Shown in pieces: positions 1 to 6,583 of a stretch of DNA of 13,729 nucleotides. The translations under genes and the position numbers were made by a program. This DNA is from Paracoccaceae bacterium (GTDB lineage: Bacteria > Pseudomonadota > Alphaproteobacteria > Rhodobacterales > Rhodobacteraceae), in the NCBI GenBank assembly GCA_025458985.1, contig JALORM010000039.1:1-13729 (forward strand). Direction: 5' to 3'. Within the stretch, counting starts at the first letter, position 1. Each line of letters opens with the position of its first letter. The notes under the pieces were generated by a model. It saw nothing but the letters and a program-made list of their open reading frames with translations. It did not search any database and was not told the DNA's origin.

Positions 1-1403
1 ACGGCAAGTGGACCGCTGCCGCCACGGGCGCGACCTTCGAGGTAGCGGACCCCGCCACCGGCGACGTGATCGGCGAGGTGGCGCGTCTTTCGGGCGCCGA
101 GGCCGCCGCCGCCGTCGATGCGGCCCAGGCGGCCTTCGGCCCCTGGGCCGCGCTTCTGCCTCAGGACCGCGCCCGGCTGCTGCGCCGCTGGTTCGAGCTG
201 ATCCTGACCCATTGCGAGGACCTGGCGCGGATCATGGTGCGCGAACAGGGCAAGCCCCTGTCGGAAGCCCGGGGCGAGATCGACTACGCCGCCGCCTTCG
301 TCGAGTTCTACGCCGAAGAGGCAAAGCGCCCCAACATCGAGGGCGTCACCAGCCAACTCCCCGACGCCGAGGTGGAGCTCTGGCGCGAGCCGCTCGGCGT
401 CACGGCGCTGATCACCCCCTGGAACTTCCCGGCGGCAATGCTGACCCGCAAGGCGGCCGCCGCCCTGGCCGCGGGCTGCACGATCGTCGCCCACCCCTCG
501 GCCGAAACGCCCTTCTCGGCACTGGCGCTCGCCGAACTGGCCGAGCGCGCGGGCCTGCCGTCCGGTGTGTTCAACGTCGTCACCGGGCACGCCCCCGACA
601 TCGTCAAGCCCTGGACCCGCGACCCCCGCGTCCGGGCATTGTCCTTCACCGGCTCGACCGAGGTCGGGCGGCTGCTCTACCGCCAGTCGGCCGACACGGT
701 GAAGCGGCTGGTGCTGGAGCTTGGCGGCCATGCGCCGGTGATCGTCTTCGCCGATGCCGACCTCGACCGGGCGGTGGCCGAGACGATGAAGGCCAAGTGG
801 GCGACCTCGGGGCAGGACTGCCTGGGCGCGAACCGCATCTACGTCCAGCGCCCCCTCTACGACGCCTTCTGCGCCCGCTTTACCGCGGCGACGAAGGCGC
901 TGACCGTCGGCCCCGGGATGGACGATCCCGACATCGGCCCGCTGATGAACGAGGCCGCCCTGTCGAAGCAGGAGGCGCAGGTCGCCGACGCACTGGCCAA
1001 GGGTGCCCGCCTCGCCTGCGGCGGCGCGCGCCTGTCGCTCGGCCCGCTGTTCTACGCGCCGACCGTGCTGACCGACGTGCCCGCCGACGCGTTGATCCTG
1101 CGCGAGGAAACTTTCGGACCCGTCGCCGCGATCCTGCCCTTCGACACCGAGGACGAGGCGCTGAGCCGCGCCAACGACACCGAATACGGCCTTGTCGCCT
1201 ACCTCCACACCGCCGACCCGCGCCGGATCTACCGCCTGTCGCGCGCACTGCAATACGGCATGGTGGCGGTCAACCGGACCAAGGTGACAGGCGCGCCGAT
1301 CCCGTTCGGCGGCATGAAGCAGTCCGGCCTCGGCCGGGAGGGCTCGCGCCTCGGGATGGAGGAGTTCACCGAAGTGAAGTACGTCTGCCGAGACTGGGCC
1401 TGA
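1..1403 (+). CDS. NAD(P)-dependent aldehyde dehydrogenase, succinate-semialdehyde type (5' end cut by window)
   Basis: The enzyme should oxidise a semialdehyde or aldehyde to the acid with NAD(P)+ in the cytoplasm. The frame is open from base 3 with no start codon before recognisable family sequence, so the gene begins left of the window. 466 residues are visible, and families of this type run to about 480-490. Visible motifs are the ITPWNFPAAM stretch, the Rossmann loop FTGSTEVGR, the general base Glu in LELGGHAP (codon 717-719), the catalytic Cys in SGQDCLGANR (codon 819-821), EETFGPVA, and the C-terminal PFGGMKQSGLGREGS. The family's usual KPAxxTP lysine, which contacts the coenzyme ribose, reads His here (AHPSAETP, codon 492-494). 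The aminotransferase follows after 14 bases, so the likely substrate is the semialdehyde that enzyme produces (succinic, malonic or a polyamine-derived one). The family is sure; the substrate is inferred. Confidence 0.93.
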   Translation, partial: GKWTAAATGATFEVADPATGDVIGEVARLSGAEAAAAVDAAQAAFGPWAALLPQDRARLLRRWFELILTHCEDLARIMVREQGKPLSEARGEIDYAAAFVEFYAEEAKRPNIEGVTSQLPDAEVELWREPLGVTALITPWNFPAAMLTRKAAAALAAGCTIVAHPSAETPFSALALAELAERAGLPSGVFNVVTGHAPDIVKPWTRDPRVRALSFTGSTEVGRLLYRQSADTVKRLVLELGGHAPVIVFADADLDRAVAETMKAKWATSGQDCLGANRIYVQRPLYDAFCARFTAATKALTVGPGMDDPDIGPLMNEAALSKQEAQVADALAKGARLACGGARLSLGPLFYAPTVLTDVPADALILREETFGPVAAILPFDTEDEALSRANDTEYGLVAYLHTADPRRIYRLSRALQYGMVAVNRTKVTGAPIPFGGMKQSGLGREGSRLGMEEFTEVKYVCRDWA

Positions 1404-1417
1404 GGGAGGACCGCACG

Positions 1418-2803
1418 ATGCTGACCAACGACCAACTCGACCGCTGGGACCGCGAGAGCTTTCTCCACCCCTCGACCCACCTCGCCCAGCACGCCCGCGG
1501 CGAAAGCCCGTCCCGCGTCGTGCGCACCGCGCAGGGTGTCTGGATCGAGGACCGCGACGGCAACCGCCTTCTCGACGCCTTCGCCGGGCTTTACTGCGTG
1601 AACGTGGGCTACGGCCGGACCGAGATCGCCGACGCAATCGCCGCGCAGGCGAAGGAACTGGCCTATTACCACGCCTATGCCGGCCACGGCACCGAAGCCT
1701 CGATCACGCTGGCGCACATGGTCCTTGAGCGGGCACCCGCGAACATGTCGAAGGTCTACTTCGGGCTAGGCGGGTCGGACGCGAACGAGACCAACGTCAA
1801 GCTGGTCTGGTACCTCAACAACGTGCTCGGCCGCCCCGAGAAGAAGAAGATCATCTCGCGCTGGCGCGGCTATCACGGCTCGGGGCTGGTGACGGGGTCG
1901 CTCACGGGGCTGGAGCTGTTTCACAAGGCCTTCGACCTGCCGCTTGCGCAGGTGATCCACACCGAAGCGCCCTACTACTTCCGCCGCCCGCGCGCCGACA
2001 TGACCGAGGCCGAGTTCACCGCCCATTGCGTGGCCGAGCTCGAGGCGCTGATCGACCGCGAAGGGGCCGACACCATCGCCGCCTTCATCGGCGAGCCGGT
2101 GCTGGGAACGGGCGGCATCGTGCCCCCGCCCGCAGGCTACTGGCCCGCGATCCAGGCGGTGCTGCGGAAGCACGACATCCTCCTCATCGTGGACGAGGTC
2201 GTGACCGGTTTCGGGCGGCTTGGGTCGATGTTCGGATCAAGCCACTACGGGATCGAGGCCGACATCATCACCATCGCCAAGGGCCTGACCTCGGCCTATG
2301 CGCCGCTGTCGGGGTCGATCCTGTCGGACCGGGTGTGGAAGGTGCTGGAACAGGGCACCGACGCGATGGGCGTGCTGGGCCATGGCTGGACCTACTCGGC
2401 CCACCCGATCGGCGCCGCGGCAGGCGTGGCGAACCTGCGCCTGATCGACGACCTGGGGCTGGTGGCGAACGCGGGCGAGGTCGGGGCCTACCTCAACCGC
2501 ACCATGCGCGCGGCACTCGCCGACCACCCGAACGTGGGCGACATCCGGGGCGAGGGGATGCTCTGCGCGGTCGAGCTGGTCGAGGACCGCGCCGCCCGCC
2601 GCTTCTTCGACCCTGCCCGCAAGGTCGGCGCGCAGGTTGCCGCAGCGATGCTGGCGCAGGAAAAGGTCATCGCGCGCGCCATGCCGCAGGGCGACATCCT
2701 GGGCTTCGCGCCGCCCTTGTGCCTGACGCGGGCCGAGGCCGACAGGATCGTTGCGGCGACGGCACGGGCGGTTGCGTCGGTGCTTGGGGACGGGGCCCGG
2801 TAG
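1418..2803 (+). CDS. Class III omega-aminotransferase (omega-amino acid/amine:pyruvate type)
   Basis: This PLP enzyme (461 residues, normal for the family) transfers an amino group from an omega-amino acid or amine, such as GABA, beta-alanine or putrescine, to a keto acid, most likely pyruvate. The ATG at 1418 has a good Shine-Dalgarno (GGGAGGA) just upstream. Seen in order: HPSTH and GLYCVNVGYG near the N-terminus (Tyr59/Cys60), SRWRGYHGSG for phosphate/ring contact, the PLP-nitrogen Asp259 in DEVVTGFGRLG, the Schiff-base Lys288 in TIAKGLTSAYAPL, and GHGWTYSAHP. Arg420 (ARAMPQGD) sits where related omega-transaminases place the flexible carboxylate-binding arginine. It is paired with the aldehyde dehydrogenase that ends at 1403, so the two probably form one catabolic operon. 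The same reading frame stays open far upstream, but that upstream translation is Arg-rich, low-complexity sequence and not part of the protein. The donor substrate cannot be read from sequence alone. Confidence 0.94.
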   Translation: MLTNDQLDRWDRESFLHPSTHLAQHARGESPSRVVRTAQGVWIEDRDGNRLLDAFAGLYCVNVGYGRTEIADAIAAQAKELAYYHAYAGHGTEASITLAHMVLERAPANMSKVYFGLGGSDANETNVKLVWYLNNVLGRPEKKKIISRWRGYHGSGLVTGSLTGLELFHKAFDLPLAQVIHTEAPYYFRRPRADMTEAEFTAHCVAELEALIDREGADTIAAFIGEPVLGTGGIVPPPAGYWPAIQAVLRKHDILLIVDEVVTGFGRLGSMFGSSHYGIEADIITIAKGLTSAYAPLSGSILSDRVWKVLEQGTDAMGVLGHGWTYSAHPIGAAAGVANLRLIDDLGLVANAGEVGAYLNRTMRAALADHPNVGDIRGEGMLCAVELVEDRAARRFFDPARKVGAQVAAAMLAQEKVIARAMPQGDILGFAPPLCLTRAEADRIVAATARAVASVLGDGAR

Positions 2804-2813
2804 GGGCGGACGC

Positions 2814-2837
2814 CCACCCGTACGCACCGCCGGGTGG
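2814..2837 (+). terminator. Possible hairpin terminator after the aminotransferase
   Basis: Ten bases after the aminotransferase stop, CCACCCG (2814-2820) can pair perfectly with CGGGTGG (2831-2837) around a 10-base loop, and TTG follows. There is no real U-tract, so this could be an intrinsic terminator of GC-rich style or chance. It lies in the 103-base gap before the GFA-family gene, the longest gap in the window. Confidence 0.3.
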
Positions 2838-2906
2838 TTGCCAGAGGCGGCGCGTGGTATCCCGCACGCCGCAGACGCCGGCAAGGTGCCGGCCCGGAGG
2901 CACGGC

Positions 2907-3299
2907 ATGAACACGGTGACTGGCGGATGCCGCTGCGGCGCGGTGCGCGTTGCAGCGACGGGGCGGCCCTGGCGCGTCGGGCTGTGCCACTGCCTCGACT
3001 GCCGCAAGCACCATGGCGCGCTGTTCCATGCCTCGGCGGTCTTTCCTGCCGCAGCCGTCCGGGTCGAGGGCGAGACGCGCGCCCATGACGGTCGTCACTT
3101 CTGCCCCCTTTGCGGCTCTCCCGTCTTCGGCCGTTCCGGCGACGAGGTCGAGGTCAACCTCGGTGCGCTCGACGAGACCGACCGCTTCGTGCCCACCTAC
3201 GAGCTCTGGACCTGCCGGCGCGAAGCCTGGCTGCCGCCCTTCCCGGGCCTGCGCCAGTACCCGCAGAACCGCCCCGGCGATCGCCGCGCCGAGGACTGA
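2907..3299 (+). CDS. GFA/CENP-V-fold zinc-binding protein
   Basis: A 130-residue protein of the family named after glutathione-dependent formaldehyde-activating enzyme (GFA). These are small cytoplasmic proteins that bind zinc through cysteines. The Cys pattern is complete: C8 and C10 (GGCRCGAV), C27, C29 and C32 (CHCLDCRKHHG), and C66 and C69 (CPLCGSPVF), followed by the usual VNLGALD strand. The ATG at 2907 has the Shine-Dalgarno CGGAGG (2895-2900) six bases upstream, which decides this start over an in-frame ATG 156 bases earlier. Most members have no proven reaction, and the formaldehyde-glutathione role is established for only a few, so no substrate is claimed. A GCCGGC-AAGGT-GCCGGC inverted repeat (2877-2893) lies immediately before the ribosome binding site. 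The stop codon is only 9 bases from the end of the convergent gene. Confidence 0.88.
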   Translation: MNTVTGGCRCGAVRVAATGRPWRVGLCHCLDCRKHHGALFHASAVFPAAAVRVEGETRAHDGRHFCPLCGSPVFGRSGDEVEVNLGALDETDRFVPTYELWTCRREAWLPPFPGLRQYPQNRPGDRRAED

Positions 3300-3308
3300 C
3301 GCCGCCTG

Positions 3309-3635
3309 TCAGCCGACGTTCATGCGCTCGATGTAGCCGCGCAGTTCCTCGGCCTCGTGGCGGGCGTCGCGCAGACCGTCCATCGCGGCGCGCAGCTCTG
3401 CCTCGGTCTGGGCCAGGTGGTTCGTCAGCTCGCTCTCGCGTTGCTGGAGGTAGGCGATGGCCTGGTCGCGCATCTCTTCGGCGTCGTGAAGCTCCTGCGC
3501 CATGCGCTCCAGCTCGCCCATCTCGGCGCCCGAAACCCGGCTGAAGCGGTGCAGGAGCCAGTAGGCGAACCAACCCAGCGCGAAGGCCACGAACAGGATG
3601 ACGGCGGTCACGACGATGAATTCAGTTCTGTTCAT
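3309..3635 (-). CDS. Small membrane-anchored coiled-coil protein, function unknown
   Basis: A 108-residue protein with one N-terminal transmembrane helix (about residues 6-28, FIVVTAVILFVAFALGWFAY) followed by a charged, heptad-like helix from about 38 to 105, rich in Glu, Arg, Gln and Ala. It should be an inner-membrane protein with a long coiled-coil; which side the coil faces cannot be told. The start ATG (3635-3633) lies inside the end of the OmpA-family gene: AATGAACAGAACTGA contains both this start and that stop, a 14-base overlap. This strongly suggests translational coupling and a shared job at the envelope. I recall similar unnamed proteins beside this OmpA gene in Rhodobacteraceae, but I know of no assigned function. 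An in-frame ATG upstream at 3713 would add a basic, low-complexity stretch and is rejected. Confidence 0.85.
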   Translation of the reverse strand: MNRTEFIVVTAVILFVAFALGWFAYWLLHRFSRVSGAEMGELERMAQELHDAEEMRDQAIAYLQQRESELTNHLAQTEAELRAAMDGLRDARHEAEELRGYIERMNVG

Positions 3636-5523
3636 TGCCGTCCCCGGTCTCGGCCTCCCCGTCGGCGTCAGCGTCCGCCGGAGCCGCCGGGTCGTCCGGC
3701 GCCTCGGGGGCACCTTCCTGTGAAATCAGGGTGAATTCAATCCGCCGGTTTGCCTCGCGCCCCTCTTCCGTTTCGTTGTCGGCAATCGGGGCGGACTCGC
3801 CGTAGCCCTTGGCGGTCAGGTTCGACACGAGGATCCGGCGCGCCTGAAGCGCGGCCAGCACCGCGTCGGCGCGCGACTGGCTCAGCGCCAGGTTCATCTC
3901 GTCGCGGCCCTGCGAATCCGAATGCGCCCCGATCTCCATCCGGACGTCCGGGCAGGTCCTCAGAACCTCGGCAATCTCGTCCAGCGTCTGCAGCGCGCCG
4001 CCTGCGATCTCGCTCGAGCCCGGCGCAAAGGTGATCTTGCTGAACGACAGGATCGTGTTGACCCGGGCCGCGCATTCCTCGGGGGTGGGCAGGCCTGCCA
4101 CCGGATCGAGCACCTCCTGGTAGGTGACCCTGATCTCGAACTGCGCGCCGTCGCCAAGCTTGGCGGCCAGAAGCCGCGCGATTTCGGCGTTCGCACGGGC
4201 ATTGCCGGTGTTGCCCGAGATTTCCACGACGTCCGGCTGCACGGTCACCGACCCGCTGGAAAGCTCGGCCAGCGCCTCGAGCGCGGCCAGCACGCGCACC
4301 GGCCAGCCCTCGGGCAGCTCGGGGTCGAGCCGGGCGGCGTTGTAGACCTTGCCGCTGCCGAACCGTGCAGCCGCGTAGCTGTCGACCACCGTGCGCACGC
4401 GTTCGTCGGTAAGCCGCCCGCGCATCTGAAGCTGTCCCTCCGGGCTCAGCGTCGCGGTGAATTCGGGCGGGCCGGCGTTACCGTTGTCCGAACCGGGCGT
4501 CAGCACCGAGGTCAGCGAGAAGCTGTCGGGCAATGCGCGCTCCAGTTCGCCCACGATGCGGTCGAACGCGCGCTGATCCACGGTCGGGGCCGCGACCAGC
4601 GAGACATCGGTGTCCGAGAATGTCAGGCTGCCGGCCCCGAGTTCGTCCAGCGCGGCGATGCCGGCCACGACCGCCTCGGCCCAGCGCGGCGACGGCACCC
4701 CGAGCCCGATGACGCAGTCGGCCTTGCCCTCCGCCCCGGCGGCCACGGCGGCCGACAGGATGCGGGTCCGGGCTGCGTCGGTATCGGCCGAACAGGCATC
4801 GAAGCGCGCGCCTTCGGTGTCGACCAGGAACCTGAGCGTGAAGGGCGTGATCACCGGCCGCGGCGCCGACAGGTCCAGCGTCAGCTGCATGCCCGGCGGC
4901 GCCTGGCGGGCGAGGTCGGCCTCGAGCCGGGCCTTTTCGGCGGCGCTCGCGGTGATGGCGGTGATCGTGACCTGTTCGGGCGTGATCGAGATCTTGGATC
5001 GCGGCAGACGCGACAGCGAGGCGAGCCCGAAATCGAGCGCCGCCTCCCATCCTGCGGGCGCCGGATAGGCCGCCGTTTCGAGCATGTCGGCGACGCTGCC
5101 GCCCGCCGCGATGTCGGTCAGGCGGCTGACGACAGCCTCGCGGTCGGCGGTGGCAGGGATCAGGCCGATGAGCGACACGCCATCATCGTTGCGCAGAACC
5201 TCGACCGAGAAGTCGGGTGCGCGCAACTCGGCTACGGGGCGCACCTCCATCGCGTCGATCACCCGGGCCGAGTCGACGACCCGGCCGGCGACCGACAGCG
5301 CCCGGAACCGCAGCGCCTCGGTCTCGGCCATGCCGCTCAGCGTGACCAGAAGCCCGCTGGTGTCGACCTCGGCCCAGTCCTGCCCCTCGAGGGCCAGCGC
5401 CATGCGGACCTCCTGCGCGGTGCGCCGTTCGATCACGCCGACGACCAGCGTCGCGATGAAGATGGCCAGGGCCGCGGCCGTGACGAAGGCGATGGGCAGC
5501 AGAAGGTGACGGCTGAGCTTCAT
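3622..5523 (-). CDS. OmpA-family protein with N-terminal membrane anchor and three internal repeats
   Basis: A 633-residue envelope protein. Residues about 8-31 form a single hydrophobic segment after MKLSRH, with no clear signal-peptidase site, so an inner-membrane anchor is likely. A BON-like segment (about 45-95) follows, then three bipartite repeats (about 105-468), then a C-terminal OmpA peptidoglycan-binding domain (about 495-600). The OmpA domain shows FAPGSSEI, the binding-loop Asp in GAHSDSQG, LSQSRADAV and the Arg in EANRRIEF. The tail (602-633) is acidic and rich in Ala/Pro/Asp. Two Cys pairs (C244/C270 and C484/C524) could form periplasmic disulfides. It has no OmpA beta-barrel, so it probably ties the inner membrane to peptidoglycan rather than forming a pore. 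An ATG 18 bases upstream (5541) is also possible, and neither start has a strong Shine-Dalgarno; 5523 was chosen because it gives the normal short basic N-region. It lies 55 bases after ubiA and overlaps the coiled-coil gene. Confidence 0.9.
   Translation of the reverse strand: MKLSRHLLLPIAFVTAAALAIFIATLVVGVIERRTAQEVRMALALEGQDWAEVDTSGLLVTLSGMAETEALRFRALSVAGRVVDSARVIDAMEVRPVAELRAPDFSVEVLRNDDGVSLIGLIPATADREAVVSRLTDIAAGGSVADMLETAAYPAPAGWEAALDFGLASLSRLPRSKISITPEQVTITAITASAAEKARLEADLARQAPPGMQLTLDLSAPRPVITPFTLRFLVDTEGARFDACSADTDAARTRILSAAVAAGAEGKADCVIGLGVPSPRWAEAVVAGIAALDELGAGSLTFSDTDVSLVAAPTVDQRAFDRIVGELERALPDSFSLTSVLTPGSDNGNAGPPEFTATLSPEGQLQMRGRLTDERVRTVVDSYAAARFGSGKVYNAARLDPELPEGWPVRVLAALEALAELSSGSVTVQPDVVEISGNTGNARANAEIARLLAAKLGDGAQFEIRVTYQEVLDPVAGLPTPEECAARVNTILSFSKITFAPGSSEIAGGALQTLDEIAEVLRTCPDVRMEIGAHSDSQGRDEMNLALSQSRADAVLAALQARRILVSNLTAKGYGESAPIADNETEEGREANRRIEFTLISQEGAPEAPDDPAAPADADADGEAETGDGNEQN
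4120..5211 (-). repeat. Three diverged bipartite repeats within the OmpA-family protein
   Basis: By eye, residues 105-220, 227-342 and 352-468 share one layout. Each opens with a strand pair (FSVEVLRNDDGVSLIGLI, FTLRFLVDTEGARF, FTATLSPEGQLQMRG). A segment follows with Pro and Trp and an Ala/Leu-rich helix (PAGWEAALDFGLASLSRL, PSPRWAEAVVAGIAALDEL, PEGWPVRVLAALEALAEL). Each ends with a Ser/Lys-Ser-containing strand (SKISITPEQVTI, GSLTFSDTDVSL, GSVTVQPDVVEI) and an amphipathic helix. They are protein-level repeats of roughly 115-120 residues, with no obvious DNA-level identity, so the duplication is old. They resemble BON-type alpha/beta units. Confidence 0.6.
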
Positions 5524-5545
5524 ATGGGGGATTCGCGCCATGTGG

Positions 5546-5559
5546 GGCCTGCTTAGGCC
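5546..5559 (-). other. Small inverted repeat between ubiA and the OmpA-family gene
   Basis: GGCCT (5546-5550) and AGGCC (5555-5559) form a 5-bp stem around a 4-base loop in the gap between ubiA and the OmpA gene. On the transcribed strand it sits just ahead of the two possible start codons and could attenuate or time translation. It is short, and GC-rich DNA produces such stems by chance. Confidence 0.2.
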
Positions 5560-5578
5560 GGCCCGGCCCCGTGTTCAA

Positions 5579-6547
5579 TCAGGCCAGAAGCGACGCGGCG
5601 AGAAACAGCGCAGGCAGAAGGCCCGCGTCCCGGTTCGACCGGAACAGGCGCAGGCACTTGGCGGGATCGTCGATGTCGAGCTGCGCAAGCTGCCAGGCAA
5701 GGTGCCAGCCGAAGGCCCAGACACCCGTCAGGGCGAGGATCAGCCGGCCGAGGCTTGCGCCCGCGTCGGTCAGCGCCACCACCACCGCCGCAGTCATCAG
5801 CAGGACGGCGGCGACCATGAAGCCGCGCAGCCAGGCGCGGGTGTTCTCGCCGAAAAGCCGCGCGGTGGACTTCACGCCGATGAGCGCGTCGTCCTCCCTG
5901 TCCTGATGGGCATAGATCGTGTCGTAGAACAGCGTCCAGGCGATGCCGGCGCCGTAGAGCAGCACCGCCGGCACCGCGATGCTGCCCATGTGCGCAGCCC
6001 AGGCAAGCAGCGCGCCCCAGTTGAAGGCAAGCCCAAGCACGATCTGCGGCCACCAGGTCACCCGCTTGGCGAAGGGGTAGGCCGCGACGATTGCCAGCGA
6101 GCCGATGCCAAGCAGCACCGCCACGGGGTTGTACGAGAACAGGATCGCCGCCGCGAGCAACGACTGGAGCACCATCCAGACCGCCGCCTGCCGGACCGTG
6201 ACCTGCCCCGCAGGGATCGGGCGTGATCGGGTGCGGGCGACGGCGGCGTCGAAGTCGCGGTCGGTGATGTCGTTCCAGGTGCAGCCCGCGCCGCGCATCA
6301 GGAAGGCCCCGAAGACACAGCCGCCGACGATCCAGAGGTCCCAGGCGCGCGGCGCCTCGGCCGCCGCGGCAAGCCCCACGCCCCAGAGGCAGGGCAGCAG
6401 CAGAAGCCAGGTGCCGATCGGGCGGTCGGCGCGCGACAGCCGCAGGTAGGGGCGCGCCACGGCGGGGGCGTAGCGGTCGACCCAGTTGCCGGCGACGGCG
6501 TCGGCCACCGGTCCGGCGGGCGCTGGCGTCGGCGGCGTGTCGGGCAT
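5579..6547 (-). CDS. ubiA: 4-hydroxybenzoate polyprenyltransferase
   Basis: This integral inner-membrane prenyltransferase joins the polyprenyl tail to 4-hydroxybenzoate in ubiquinone synthesis. The 322-residue length is normal. The first Mg-diphosphate motif NDITDRDFD is at 92-100, followed by RSRPIPAG. The second Asp-rich motif is YDTIYAHQDREDD (208-220, with Asp216, Asp219 and Asp220), followed by GVKSTA. About eight or nine hydrophobic helices lie between residues 45 and 322, including the RPIGTWLLLLPCLWG entry helix. The start at 6547 gives an N-terminus (VADAVAGNWVDRYAP before ARPYLRLSRADRP) like that of Rhodobacterales UbiA; the longer open frame upstream runs into rsmE and is rejected. 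It diverges from rsmE across 36 bases and probably heads the minus-strand unit with the OmpA and coiled-coil genes. Confidence 0.95.
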   Translation of the reverse strand: MPDTPPTPAPAGPVADAVAGNWVDRYAPAVARPYLRLSRADRPIGTWLLLLPCLWGVGLAAAAEAPRAWDLWIVGGCVFGAFLMRGAGCTWNDITDRDFDAAVARTRSRPIPAGQVTVRQAAVWMVLQSLLAAAILFSYNPVAVLLGIGSLAIVAAYPFAKRVTWWPQIVLGLAFNWGALLAWAAHMGSIAVPAVLLYGAGIAWTLFYDTIYAHQDREDDALIGVKSTARLFGENTRAWLRGFMVAAVLLMTAAVVVALTDAGASLGRLILALTGVWAFGWHLAWQLAQLDIDDPAKCLRLFRSNRDAGLLPALFLAASLLA

Positions 6548-6583
6548 AAGGTCGGGCCCCGTGGTGGCGCTGGATGGCGCGGA
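6548..6583. promoter_or_regulatory. Very short divergent intergenic region, ubiA/rsmE
   Basis: Only 36 bases separate the two start codons. I see no -35/-10 pair for either direction inside it, so at least one promoter must lie within the neighbouring gene's coding sequence, or transcripts are nearly leaderless. Neither start has a strong Shine-Dalgarno (rsmE has only GCGGA). The call is that transcription must start in or near here, not that a site was recognised. Confidence 0.35.

Noticed and set aside
8..1417. Reading frame of the aminotransferase stays open upstream through the whole dehydrogenase gene, suggesting a 931-residue fusion.
   Set aside because: The upstream translation is Arg/Gly/Pro-rich noise antisense in character to the true frame, which encodes a full dehydrogenase; the aminotransferase has its own ATG and ribosome binding site at 1418.
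5524..5541. Alternative start at 5541 for the OmpA-family gene.
   Set aside because: Adds only six residues (MARIPH) ahead of a normal MKLSRH start; neither has a clear Shine-Dalgarno, so it is kept only as an alternative.
3922..5556. 544-residue open frame antisense to the OmpA-family gene.
   Set aside because: Low-complexity Arg/Gly/Ala composition, no ribosome binding site or family motif; a third-codon-position GC shadow.
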